Shown piece by piece: positions 25,701 through 37,654 of a stretch of 64,000 nucleotides of DNA; position 1 is the first letter of the stretch, and every line of letters starts with the position of its first letter. This stretch comes from Hippophae tibetana (lineage: Eukaryota; Streptophyta; Magnoliopsida; Rosales; Elaeagnaceae): contig CM072810.1 of NCBI GenBank assembly GCA_037013495.1, forward strand, positions 73,268,449 to 73,332,448, given 5' to 3'. A program made the position numbers and the translations under genes. Below the pieces are notes generated by a model. The model saw only the letters and a program-made list of their open reading frames with translations, had not been told where the DNA came from and made no database searches.

Positions 25701-26620
25701 GAATGCCACCATAAGGGCGATGGAGTTACAAACCAAGAGTGTGTTTAAAGAAAATTCTAATGTTGTCAATATCCAACAATTATTCTCAAGATCATACAAA
25801 TATTCTCATGATCCTTCACAAGGGATAGATTTGGAAAATCAAATGGAAGGATTAATGTTGGAAGCAATTATTTTTGTTTTATTTAATTATGGGCCTCTTA
25901 TGTTTTGCGATTTTGTTTCTACTGAATTGTCGAATTTAATTTGTCTTATTTATAATAAGTATTTTTATGCCTTAATTATTTACTCATTGATTAAGCACAT
26001 TTCACAACTAAATATCTCCACTAAGGCTACATTGCGTCTAGGGTTTTGTTACTTATATAAGAAAACAACAACCTTTTGTTGGAAGAAGAACTAGTGCAAT
26101 TAATGAAAATATTTTTTAACAATCGTTGTGCTATTCTTCCAAGGGTTCTTGATGGAATGCCTGGATTCGAAACATCGAACGGAGTGATCATTATTATTTA
26201 ATGTCAAAAGGTTGGGGTTTTTGAGACTTATTCATGTTGTTTTCGTCTGTGGATTTAAATTCGTAGTTCTTTTTTAAATCTCCGTCTCTTAGTCTTGATC
26301 TTTATTTCTTAGCCCAATCAATCTTTGTTCTTCATAAAAAAATTGTAACAAAAAGAAGATGGTTTCTACTGTTTACTGTATTAAAAAAAGAACATTTGAT
26401 AAATTAGAGTTTTAATTTTACACGGCCATTACTTTTGACTCGGGTGTCGAAACTTGTAATATAATAAATCAAATCGAAGCTTATAAAGATTCCTATAATC
26501 AGAGCAGGGATTACTAAGAATATTATCTTTTGAAACCAAATTACACCGTTTACATCAACTACCGAGAGTTTAAAAGTTTTGTCGCACCTATTCCGTTTTT
26601 TTGTTTGCTTTCATTTTTTT
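25701..26620 (+). repeat. Monomer 29 (920, B)
   Basis: B type; ATTATTATTTAATG at about 26191. Confidence 0.95.
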
Positions 26621-27540
26621 GAATGCCACCATAAGGGCGATGGAGTTACAAACCAAGAGTGTGTTTAAAGAAAATTCTAATGTTGTCAATATCCAACAAT
26701 TATTCTCAAGATCATACAAATATTCTCATGATCCTTCACAAGGGATAGATTTGGAAAATCAAATGGAAGGATTAATGTTGGAAGCAATTATTTTTGTTTT
26801 ATTTAATTATGGGCCTCTTATGTTTTGCGATTTTGTTTCTACTGAATTGTGGAATTTAATTTGTCTTATTTATAATAAGTATTTTTATGCCTTAATTATT
26901 TACGGATTGATTAAGCACATTTAACAACTAAATATCACCACTAAGGCTACATTGCGTCTAGGGTTTTGTTACTTATATAAGAAAACAACAACCTTTTGTT
27001 GGAAGAAGAACTAGTGCAATTAATGAAAATATTTTTTAACAATCGTTGTGCTATTCTTCCAAGGGTTCTTGATGGAATGCCTGGATTCGAAACATCGAAG
27101 GGAGAGATCATTATTTTTTATTGTCAAAAGGTTGGGGTTTTTGAGACTTATTCATGTTGTTTTCGTCTGTGGATTTAAATTCGTAGTTCTTTTTTAAATC
27201 TCCGTCTCTTAGGCTTGATCTTTATTTCTTAGCTCCATCAATCTTTGTTCTTCATAAAAAAATTGTAACAAAAAGAAGATGGTTTCTACTGTTTACTGTA
27301 TAAAAAAAAGAACATTTGATAAATTAGAGTTTTAATTTTACACGGCCATTACTTTTGACTCGGGTGTCGAAACTTGTAATATAATAAATCAAATCGAAGC
27401 TTATAAAGATTCCTATAATCAGAGCAGGGATTACTAAGAATATTATCTTTTGAAACCAAATTACACCGTTTACATCAACTACCGAGAGTTTAAAAGTTTT
27501 GTCGCACCTATTCCGTTTTTTTGTTTGCTTTCATTTTTTT
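26621..27540 (+). repeat. Monomer 30 (920, E)
   Basis: E type; GTATAAAAAAAAG at about 27298. Confidence 0.95.
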
Positions 27541-28460
27541 GAATGCCACCATAAGGGCGATGGAGTTACAAACCAAGAGTGTGTTTAAAGAAAATTCTAA
27601 TGTTGTCAATATCCAACAATTATTCTCAAGATCATACAAATATTCTCATGATCCTTCACAAGGGATAGATTTGGAAAATCAAATGGAAGGATTAATGTTG
27701 GAAGCAATTATTTTTGTTTTATTTAATTATGGGCCTCTTATGTTTTGCGATTTTGTTTCTACTGAATTGTCGAATTTAATTTGTCTTATTTATAATAAGT
27801 ATTTTTATGCCTTAATTATTTACTCATTGATTAAGCACATTTCACAACTAAATATCTCCACTAAGGCTACATTGCGTCTAGGGTTTTGTTACTTATATAA
27901 GAAAACAACAACCTTTTGTTGGAAGAAGAACTAGTGCAATTAATGAAAATATTTTTTAACAATCGTTGTGCTATTCTTCCAAGGGTTCTTGATGGAATGC
28001 CTGGATTCGAAACATCGAACGGAGTGATCATTATTTTTTAATGTCAAAAGGTTGGGGTTTTTGAGACTTATTCATGTTGTTTTCGTCTGTGGATTTAAAT
28101 TCGTAGATCTTTTTTAAATCTCCGTCTCTTAGTCTTGATCTTTATTTCTTAGCCCAATCAATCTTTGTTCTTCATAAAAAAATTGTAACAAAAAGAAGAT
28201 GGTTTCTACTGTTTACTGTATTAAAAAAAGAACATTTGATAAATTAGAGTTTTAATTTTACACGGCCATTACTTTTGACTCAGGTGTCGAAACTTGTAAT
28301 ATAATAAATCAAATCGAAGCTTATAAAGATTCCTATAATCAGAGCAGGGATTACTAAGAATATTAACTTTTGAAACCAAATTACACCGTTTACATCAACT
28401 ACCGAGAGTTTAAAAGTTTTGTCGCACCTATTCCGTTTTTTTGTTTGCTTTCATTTTTTT
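27541..28460 (+). repeat. Monomer 31 (920, A)
   Basis: A type; begins the second, partial copy of the eight-monomer unit. Confidence 0.95.
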
Positions 28461-29380
28461 GAATGCCACCATAAGGGCGATGGAGTTACAAACCAAGAGT
28501 GTGTTTAAAGAAAATTCTAATGTTGTCAATATCCAACAATTATTCTCAAGATCATACAAATATTCTCATGATCCTTCACAAGGGATAGATTTGGAAAATC
28601 AAATGGAAGGATTAATGTTGGAAGCAATTATTTTTGTTTTATTTAATTATGGGCCTCTTATGTTTTGCGATTTTGTTTCTACTGAATTGTCGAATTTAAT
28701 TTGTCTTATTTATAATAAGTATTTTTATGCCTTAATTATTTACTCATTGATTAAGCACATTTCACAACTAAATATCTCCACTAAGGCTACATTGCGTCTA
28801 GGGTTTTGTTACTTATATAAGAAAACAACAACCTTTTGTTGGAAGAAGAACTAGTGCAATTAATGAAAATATTTTTTAACAATCGTTGTGCTATTCTTCC
28901 AAGGGTTCTTGATGGAATGCCTGGATTCGAAACATCGAACGGAGTGATCATTATTATTTAATGTCAAAAGGTTGGGGTTTTTGAGACTTATTCATGTTGT
29001 TTTCGTCTGTGGATTTAAATTCGTAGTTCTTTTTTAAATCTCCGTCTCTTAGTCTTGATCTTTATTTCTTAGCCCAATCAATCTTTGTTCTTCATAAAAA
29101 AATTGTAACAAAAAGAAGATGGTTTCTACTGTTTACTGTATTAAAAAAAGAACATTTGATAAATTAGAGTTTTAATTTTACACGGCCATTACTTTTGACT
29201 CGGGTGTCGAAACTTGTAATATAATAAATCAAATCGAAGCTTATAAAGATTCCTATAATCAGAGCAGGGATTACTAAGAATATTATCTTTTGAAACCAAA
29301 TTACACCGTTTACATCAACTACCGAGAGTTTAAAAGTTTTGTCGCACCTATTCCGTTTTTTTGTTTGCTTTCATTTTTTT
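28461..29380 (+). repeat. Monomer 32 (920, B)
   Basis: B type; ATTATTATTTAATG at about 28951. Confidence 0.95.
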
Positions 29381-30300
29381 GAATGCCACCATAAGGGCGA
29401 TGGAGTTACAAACCAAGAGTGTGTTTAAAGAAAATTCTAATGTTGTCAATATCCAACAATTATTCTCAAGATCATACAAATATTCTCATGATCCTTCACA
29501 AGGAATATATTTGGAATATCAAATGGAAGAATTAATGTTGGAAGCAATTATTTTTGTTTTATTTAATTATGGGCCTCTTATGTTTTGCAATTTTGTTTCT
29601 ACTGAATTGTCGAATTTAATTTGTATTATTTATAATAAGTTTTTTTATGCCTTAATTATTTACGGATTGATTAAGCACATTTCACAACTAAATATCTCCA
29701 CTAAGGCTACATTGCGTCTAGGGTTTTGTTACTTATATAAGAAAGCAACAACCTTTTGTTGGAAGAAGAACTATTGCAATTAATGAAAATATTTTTTAAC
29801 AATCGTTGTGCTATTCTTCCAAGGGTTCTTGATGGAATGCCTGGATTCGAAACATCGAACGGAGTGATCATTATTTTTTAATGTCAAAAGGTTGGGGTTT
29901 TTGAGACTTATTCATGTTGTTTTCGTCTGTGGATTTAAATTCGTAGTTCTTTTTTAAATCTCCGTCTCTTAGTCTTGATCTTTATTTCTTAGCCCAATCA
30001 ATCTTTTTTCTTCATAAAAAAATTGTAACAAAAAGAAGATGGTTTCTACTGTTTACTGTATTAAAAAAAGAACATTTGATAAATTAGAGTTTTAATTTTA
30101 CACGGCCATTACTTTTGACTCGGGTGTCGAAACTTGTAATATAATAAATCAAATCGAAGCTTATAAAGATTCCTATAATCAGAGCAGGGATTACTAAGAA
30201 TATTAACTTTTGAAACCAAATTACACCGTTTACATCAACTACCGAGAGTTTAAAAGTTTTGTCGCACCTATTCCGTTTTTTTGTTTGCTTTCATTTTTTT
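29381..30300 (+). repeat. Monomer 33 (920, C)
   Basis: C type; differs from monomer 25 at GTAGTTC versus GTAGATC. Confidence 0.95.
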
Positions 30301-31221
30301 GAATGCCACCATAAGGGCGATGGAGTTACAAACCAAGAGTGTGTTTAAAGAAAATTCTAATGTTGTCAATATCGAACAATTATTCTCAAGATCATACAAA
30401 TATTCTCATGATCCTTCACAAGGGATAGATTTGGAAAATCAAATGGAAATATTAATGTTGGAAGCAATTATTTTTGTTTTATTTAATTATGGGCCACTTA
30501 TGTTTTGCCATTTTGTTTCTACTGAATTGTGGAATTTAATTTGTCTTATTTATAATAAGTATTTTTATGCCTTAATTATTTACGGATTGATTAAGCAGAT
30601 TTAACAACTAAATATCACCACTAAGGCTACATTGCGTCTAGGGTTTTGTTACTTATATAAGAAAACAACAACCTTTTGTTGGAAGAAGAACTAGTGCAAT
30701 TAATGAAAATATTTTTAAACAATCGTTGTGCTATTCTTCCAAGGGTTCTTGATGGAATGCCTGGATTCGAAACATCGAAGGGAGAGATCATTATTTTTTA
30801 TTGTCAAAAGGTTGGGGTTTTTGAGACTTATTCATGTTGTTTTCGTCTGTGGATTTAAATTCGTAGTTCTTTTTTAAATCTCCGTCTCTTAGGCTTGATC
30901 TTTATTTCTTAGCTCCATCAATCTTTGTTCTTCATAAAAAAATTGTAACAAAAAGAAGATGGTTTCTACTGTTTACTGTATTAAAAAAAGAACATTTGAT
31001 AAATTAGAGTTTTAATTTTACACGGCCATTACTTTTGACTCGGGTGTCGAAACTTGTAATATAATAAATCAAATCGAAGCTTATAAAGATTCCTATAATC
31101 AGAGCAGGGATTACTAAGAATATTATCTTTTCAAAACCAAATTACACCGTTTACATCAACTACCGAGAGTTTAAAAGTTTTGTCGCACCTATTCCGTTTT
31201 TTTGTTTGCTTTCATTTTTTT
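30301..31221 (+). repeat. Monomer 34 (921, D)
   Basis: D type, including the one-base-longer TCTTTTCAAAACC. Confidence 0.95.
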
Positions 31222-32141
31222 GAATGCCACCATAAGGGCGATGGAGTTACAAACCAAGAGTGTGTTTAAAGAAAATTCTAATGTTGTCAATATCCAACAA
31301 TTATTCTCAAGATCATACAAATATTCTCATGATCCTTCACAAGGGATAGATTTGGAAAATCAAATGGAAGGATTAATGTTGGAAGCAATTATTTTTGTTT
31401 TATTTAATTATGGGCCTCTTATGTTTTGCGATTTTGTTTCTACTGAATTGTGGAATTTAATTTGTCTTATTTATAATAAGTATTTTTATGCCTTAATTAT
31501 TTACGGATTGATTAAGCACATTTAACAACTAAATATCACCACTAAGGCTACATTGCGTCTAGGGTTTTGTTACTTATATAAGAAAACAACAACCTTTTGT
31601 TGGAAGAAGAACTAGTGCAATTAATGAAAATATTTTTTAACAATCGTTGTGCTATTCTTCCAAGGGTTCTTGATGGAATGCCTGGATTCGAAACATCGAA
31701 GGGAGAGATCATTATTTTTTATTGTCAAAAGGTTGGGGTTTTTGAGACTTATTCATGTTGTTTTCGTCTGTGGATTTAAATTCGTAGTTCTTTTTTAAAT
31801 CTCCGTCTCTTAGGCTTGATCTTTATTTCTTAGCTCCATCAATCTTTGTTCTTCATAAAAAAATTGTAACAAAAAGAAGATGGTTTCTACTGTTTACTGT
31901 ATAAAAAAAAGAACATTTGATAAATTAGAGTTTTAATTTTACACGGCCATTACTTTTGACTCGGGTGTCGAAACTTGTAATATAATAAATCAAATCGAAG
32001 CTTATAAAGATTCCTATAATCAGAGCAGGGATTACTAAGAATATTATCTTTTGAAACCAAATTACACCGTTTACATCAACTACCGAGAGTTTAAAAGTTT
32101 TGTCGCACCTGTTCCGTTTTTTTGTTTACTTTCATTTTTTT
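31222..32141 (+). repeat. Monomer 35 (920, E)
   Basis: E type; the last 30 bases begin a run of private changes (CACCTGTTCCG, GTTTACTTTC). Confidence 0.95.
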
Positions 32142-33061
32142 GAATGCCACCATAAGGGCGATGGAGTTACAAACCAAGAGTGTGTTTAGAGAAAATTCTA
32201 ATGTTGTCAATATCCAACAATTATTCTCAAGATCATACAAATATTCTCATGATCCTTCACAAGGGATAGATTTGGAAAATCAAATGGAGGGATTAATGTT
32301 GGAAGCAATTATTTTTGTTTTATTTAATTATGGGCCTCTTATGTTTTGCGATTTTGTTTCTAATGAATTGTCGAATTTAATTTGTCTTATTTATAATAAG
32401 TATTTTTATGCCTTAATTATTTACTCATTGATTAAGCACATTTCACAACTAAATATCTCCACTAAGGCTACATTGCGTCTAGGGTTTTGTTACTTATATA
32501 AGAAAACAACAACCTTTTGTTGGAAGAAGAACTAGTGCAATTAATGAAAATATTTTTTAACAATCGTTGTGCTATTCTTCCAAGGGTTCTTGATGGAATG
32601 CCTGGATTCGAAACATCGAACGGAGTGATCATTATTTTTTAATGTCAAAAGGTTGGGGTTTTTGAGACTTATTCATGTTGTTTTCGTCTGTGGATTTAAA
32701 TTCGTAGTTCTTTTTCAAATCTCCGTCTCTTAGTCTTGATCTTTATTTCTTAGCCCATTCAATCTTTGTTCTTCATAAAAAAATTGTAACAAAAAGAAGA
32801 TGGTTTCTACTGTTTACTGTATTAAAAAAAGAACATTTGATAAATTAGAGTTTTAATTTTACACGGCCATTACTTTTGACTCGGGTGTCGAAACTTGTAA
32901 TATAATAAATCAAATCGAAGCTTATAAAGATTCCTATAATCAGAGCAGGGATTACTAAGTATATTAACTTTTGAAACCAAATTAAACCGTTTACATCAAC
33001 TACCGAGAGTTTAAAAGTTTTGTCGCACCTATTCCGTTTTTTTGTTTGCTTTCATTTTTTT
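32142..33061 (+). repeat. Monomer 36 (920, A')
   Basis: A type with private GTTTAGAGAAAATTC, ATGGAGGGATT, TCTAATGAATTG, TTTTTCAAATC, CCCATTCAATC, CTAAGTATATT and ATTAAACCG. Confidence 0.95.
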
Positions 33062-33980
33062 GAATGCCACCATAAGGGCGATGGAGTTACAAACCAAGAG
33101 TGTGTTTAAAGAAAATTCTAATGTTGTCAATATCCAACAATTATTCTCAAGATCATACAAATATTCTCATGATCCTTCACAAGGGATAGATTTGGAAAAT
33201 CAAATGGAAGGATTAATGTTGGAAGCAATTATCTTTGTTTTATTTAATTATGGGCCTCTTATGTTTTGCAATTTTGTTTCTACTAAATTGTCGAATTTAA
33301 TTTGTCTTATTTATAATAAGTTGTTTTATGCCTTAATTATTTACGGATTGATTAAGCACATTTCACAACTAAATATCTCCACTAAGGCTACATTGCGTCT
33401 AGGGTTTTGTTACTTATATAAGAAAACAACAACCTTTTGTTGGAAGAAGAACTAGTGCAATTAATGAAAATATTTTTTAACAATCGTTGTGCTATTCTTC
33501 CAAGGGGTCTTGATGGAATGCCTGGATTCGAAACATCGAAGGGAGAGATCATTATTTTTTGTTGTCAAAAGGTTGTGGTTTTTGAGACTTATTCATGTTG
33601 TTTTCGTTTGTGGATTTAATTTCGTACTTCTTTTTTAAATCTCTGTATCTTAGTCTTGATCTTTTTTTCTAAGCTCAATAAATCTTTGTTCGTCATAAAA
33701 AAATGTAGGAAAAAGAAGATGGTTTCTACTGTTTACAGTATGAAAAAAAGAACATTTGATAAATTAGAGTTTTAATTTTACACGACTATTACTTTTGACT
33801 CGGGTGTCGAAACTTTTAATACAATAAATCAAATCGAAGCTTATAAAGATTCCTATAATCAGAGCAGGGATTACTAAGAATATTATCTTTTGAAACCAAA
33901 TTACACCGTTTACATCAACTACCGAGAGTTTAAAAGTTTTGTCGCACCTATTCCGTTTTTTTGTTTGCTTTCATTTTTTT
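33062..33980 (+). repeat. Monomer 37 (919)
   Basis: Transitional: A-like start, then TACTAAATTG, AAGTTGTTTTATG, CCAAGGGGTC and CGTACTTCTTT, which lead into the T/G domain. Confidence 0.95.
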
Positions 33981-34899
33981 GAATGCCACCATAAGGGCGA
34001 TGGAGTTACAAACCAAGAGTGTGTTTAAAGAAAATTCTAATGTTGTCAATATCCAACAATTATTCTCAAGATCATACAAATATTCTCATGATCCTTCACA
34101 AGGAATATATTTGGAATATCAAATGGAAGGATTAATGTTGGAAGCAATTATTTTTGTTTTATTTAATTATGGGCCTCTTATGTTTTGCAATTTTGTTTCT
34201 ACTGAATTGTCGAATTTAATTTGTCTTATTTATAATAAGTTGTTTTATGCCTTAATTATTTACGGATTGATTAAGCACATTTCACAACTAAATATCTCCA
34301 CTAAGGCTACATTGCGTCTAGGGTTTTGTTACTTATATAAGAAAACAACAACCTTTTGTTGGAAGAAGAACTATTGCAATTAATGAAAATATTTTTTAAC
34401 AATCGTTGTGCTATTCTTCCAAGGGGTCTTGATGGAATGCCTGGATTCGAAACATCGAAGGGAGAGATCATTATTTTTTGTTGTCAAAAGGTTGTGGTTT
34501 TTGAGACTTATTCATGTTGTTTTCGTTTGTGGATTTAATTTCGTACTTCTTTTTTAAATCTCTGTATCTTAGTCTTGATCTTTATTTCTAAGCTCAATAA
34601 ATCTTTGTTCGTCATAAAAAAATGTAGGAAAAAGAAGATGGGTTCTACTGTTTACAGTATGAAAAAAAGAACATTTGATAAATTAGAGTTTTAATTTTAC
34701 ACGACTATTACTTTTGACTCGGGTGTCGAAACTTTTAATACAATAAATCAAATCGAAGCTTATAAAGATTCCTATAATCAGAGCAGGGATTACTTAGAAT
34801 ATTATCTTTTGAAACCAAATTACACCGTTTACATCACCTACCGAGAGTTTTAATGTTTCGTCGCACCTATTCCGTTTTTTTTTTTGCTTTCATTTTTTT
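33981..34899 (+). repeat. Monomer 38 (919)
   Basis: C-like first half with AAGTTGTTTTATG, GAACTATTGC and CCAAGGGGTC. Its tail has GATTACTTAGAATATT, the only copy I saw with TTA where all others have TAA. Confidence 0.95.
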
Positions 34900-35817
34900 G
34901 AATGTCACCATAAGGGCGATGGAGTTACTAACCAAGAGTGTGTTTAAAGAAAATTCTAATGTTCTCAATATCCAACAATTATTCTCAAGATCATACAAAT
35001 ATTCTCATGATCCTTCACAAGGAATATATTTGGAATATCAAATGGAAGGATTAATGTTGGAAGCAATTATTTTTGTTTTATTTAATTATGGGCCTCTTAT
35101 GTTTTGCGATTTTGTTTCTACTGAATTGTCGAATTTAATTTGTCTTATTTATAATAAGTATTTTTATGCCTTAATTATTTACGGATTGATTAAGCACATT
35201 TCACAACTAAATATCTCCACTAAGGCTACATTGCGTCTAGGGTTTTGTTTCTTATATAAGAAAACAACAACCTTTTGTTGGAAGAAGAACTAGTGCAATT
35301 AATGAAAATATTTTTTAACAATCGTTGTGCTTTTCTTCCAAGGGTTCTTGATGGAATGCCTAGATTCGACACATCAAAGGGAGTGATCATTATTTTTTGG
35401 TTTCAAAAGGTAGGGGTTTTAGGAACTTATTGATGTTGTTTTTGTCTTTGGATTTAATTTCATAGTTCTTTTTTAAATCTCTGTATCTTAGTCTTGATCT
35501 TTATTTCTAAGCTCAATAAATCTTTGTTCGTCATAAAAAAATGTAGGAAAAAGAAGATGGGTTCTACTGTTTACAGTATGAAAAAAAGAACATTTGATAA
35601 ATTAGATTTTTCATTTTACACGACTATTACTTTTGACTCGGGTGTCGAAACTTTTAATACAATAAATCAAATCGAAGCTTATAAAGATTCCTATAATCAG
35701 AGCATGGATTCCTAAGAATATTATCTTTTGAAACCAAATTACACCGTTTACATCAACTACGGAGAGTTTAAAAGTTTTGTCGCACCTATTCCGTTTTTCT
35801 TTTGCTTTCATTTTTTT
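34900..35817 (+). repeat. Monomer 39 (918, T1)
   Basis: Anchor GAATGTCACC. Has TAGATTCGACACATC and GGTTTCAAAAGG, and its tail GATTTTTCATTTTAC removes a stop in the + frame. Confidence 0.95.
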
Positions 35818-36736
35818 GAATGCCACCATAAGGGCGATGGAGTTACTAACCAAGAGTGTGTTTAAAAAAATTCTAAAGTTCTCAATATCCAACAATTATT
35901 CTGAAGATCATAAAAATATTCTCATGATCCTTCACAGGGGATAGATTTGGAAAATCAAATGGAAATATTAATGTTGGAAGCAATTACTTTTGTTTTATTT
36001 AATTATGGGCCACTTATGTTTTGCGATTTTGTTTCTACTGAATTGTGGAATTTAATTTGTCTTATTTATAATAAGTATTTTTATGCCTTAATTATTTACG
36101 GATTGATTAAGCACATTTCACAACTAAATATCTCCACTAAGGCTACATTGCGTCTAAGGTTTTGTTACTTATATAAGAAAACAACAACCTTTTGTTCTAA
36201 GAAGAACTATTGCAATTAATGAAAATATTTTTTAACAATCGTAGTGCTATTCTTCCAAGGGGTCTTGATGGAATGCCTGGATTCGAAACATCGAAGGGAG
36301 AGATCATTATTTTTTGTTGTCAAATGGTTGTGGTTTTTGAGACTTATTCATGTTGTTTTCGTCTGTGGATTTAAATTCGTAGTTCTTTTTTAAATCTCCG
36401 TCTCTTAGTCTTGATCTTTATTTCTTAGCCCAATCAATCTTTGTTCTTCATAAAAAAAATGTAACAAAAAGAAGATGGTTTCTACTGTTTACAGTATTAA
36501 AAAAAGAACATTTGATAAATTAGAGTTTTAATTTTACACGGCCATTACTTTTGACTCGGGTGTCGAAACTTGCAATATAATAAATCAAATCGAAGCTTAT
36601 AAAGATTCCTATAATCAGAGCAGGGATTACTAAGAATATTATCTTTTGAAACGAAATTACACCGTTTACATCACCTACCGAGAGTTTTAATGTTTCGTTG
36701 CAGCTATTCCGTTTTTTTTTTTGCTTTCATTTTTTT
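35818..36736 (+). repeat. Monomer 40 (919, G1)
   Basis: ATAAAAATATTCTC, CACAGGGGATAG, CAATTACTTTTG, GTCTAAGGTTTTG. Private TTTTGTTCTAAGAAG and AATCGTAGTGC. Confidence 0.95.
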
Positions 36737-37139
36737 GAATGCCACCATAAGGGCGATGGAGTTACTAACCAAGAGTGTGTTTAAAGAAAATTCTAATGTT
36801 CTCAATATCCAACAATTATTCTCAAGATCATACAAATATTCTCATGATCCTTCACAAGGAATATATTTGGAATATCAAATGGAAGGATTAATGTTGGAAG
36901 CAATTATTTTTGTTTTATTTAATTATGGGCCTCTTATGTTTTGCGATAGTGTTTCTACTGAATTGTCGAATTTAATTTGTCTTATTTATAATAAGTATTT
37001 TTATGCCTTAATTATTTACGGATTGATTAAGCACATTTCACAACTAAATATCTCCATTAAGGCTACATTGCGTCTAGGGTTTTGTTACTTATATAAGAAA
37101 ACAACAACCTTTTGTTGGAAGAAGAACTATTGCAATTAA
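36690..37139 (+). other. Second 149-codon + open frame, counterpart of 59663-60112
   Basis: Same start context and end as the frame at 59663, 22,973 bases to its left, with a few residue changes (for example R4C, L105 versus F105 near NKYFYA). Shared through the long-range block duplication rather than by independent conservation, so it adds no evidence of selection. Confidence 0.35.
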
Positions 37140-37654
37140 TGAAAATATTTTTTAACAATCGTTGTGCTATTCTTCCAAGGGGTCTTGATGGAATGCCTGG
37201 ATTCGAAACATCGAAGGGAGAGATCATTATTTTTTGTGGTCAAAAGGTTGTGGTTTTTGAGACTTATTCATGTTGTTTTCGTTTGTGGATTTAATTTCGT
37301 ACTTCTTTTTTAAATCTCTGTATCTTAATCTTGATCTTTATTTCTAAGCTCAATAAATCTTTGTTCGTCATAAAAAAATGTAGGAAAAAGAAGATAGGTT
37401 CTACTGTTTACAGTATGACAAAAAGAACATTTGATAAATTAGAGTTTTAATTTTACACGACTATTACTTTTGACTCGGGTGTCGAAACTTTTAATACAAT
37501 AAATCAAATCGAAGCTTATAAAGATTCCTATAATCAGAGCATGGATTCCTAAGAATATTATCTTTTAAAACCAAATTACACCGTTTACATCAACTACCGA
37601 GAGTTTAAAAGTTTTGTCGCACCTATTCCGTTTTTCTTTTGCTTTCATTTTTTT
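36737..37654 (+). repeat. Monomer 41 (918, T2)
   Basis: GCGATAGTG, CTCCATTAAGG, TTTTTTGTGGTC and AAGATAGGTTC. Confidence 0.95.

Larger units (their letters stand above)
23861..26620 (+). repeat. Trimer E-A-B, copy 1 (2,760 bases)
   Basis: Monomers 27-29. The trimer is followed directly by a second E-A-B at 26621-29380 with the same marks at the same spacing: GTATAAAAAAAAG in E, TTTTTTAATG in A, ATTATTTAATG in B. This nested tandem duplication lies inside the 7,361-base unit and explains its eight-monomer length. Confidence 0.88.
20180..27540 (+). repeat. Higher-order repeat copy 1, eight monomers (A-B-C-D-E-A-B-E), 7,361 bases
   Basis: Monomers 23-30. Private marks recur exactly 7,361 bases later: C variant starts at 22020 and 29381, D at 22940 and 30301, E at 23861 and 31222, and the one-base-longer TCTTTTCAAAACC in D at about 23767 and 31128. 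The copies look nearly identical; one difference I saw is GTAGATC at about 22582 versus GTAGTTC at about 29943. This implies recent amplification of an eight-monomer block. Confidence 0.9.
26621..29380 (+). repeat. Trimer E-A-B, copy 2 (2,760 bases)
   Basis: Monomers 30-32, a tandem copy of 23861-26620. Its A-B half is also the first two monomers of higher-order repeat copy 2, so the two levels of repetition overlap. Confidence 0.88.
27541..33061 (+). repeat. Higher-order repeat copy 2, partial (A-B-C-D-E-A')
   Basis: Monomers 31-36 repeat the first six positions of the eight-mer at 20180. The sixth (A', 32142-33061) is recognisable as A but carries many private changes, and monomers 37-38 no longer follow the B-E order. 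The second copy is therefore truncated or replaced at its right end. Confidence 0.85.
17422..34899 (+). repeat. Homogenised domain of subfamilies A-E (monomers 20-38)
   Basis: Monomers here carry GTGTTTAAAGAAAATTC, most have TTACAAACCAAG after the anchor, and a G-interrupted T tract (seven T, G, three T) precedes it. Monomer 22 is an exception, with the AAAAAATT form. Subfamily marks: A has AGTGATCATTATTTTTTAATG; B has ATTATTATTTAATG; C has GGAATATATTTGG with GCAATTTTG; D has ATCGAACAATT and GCCATTTTG; E has CATTTAACAACT and GTATAAAAAAAAG. The order from monomer 23 is A B C D E A B E A B C D E A'. Monomers 37-38 are transitional toward the next domain. Confidence 0.9.
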
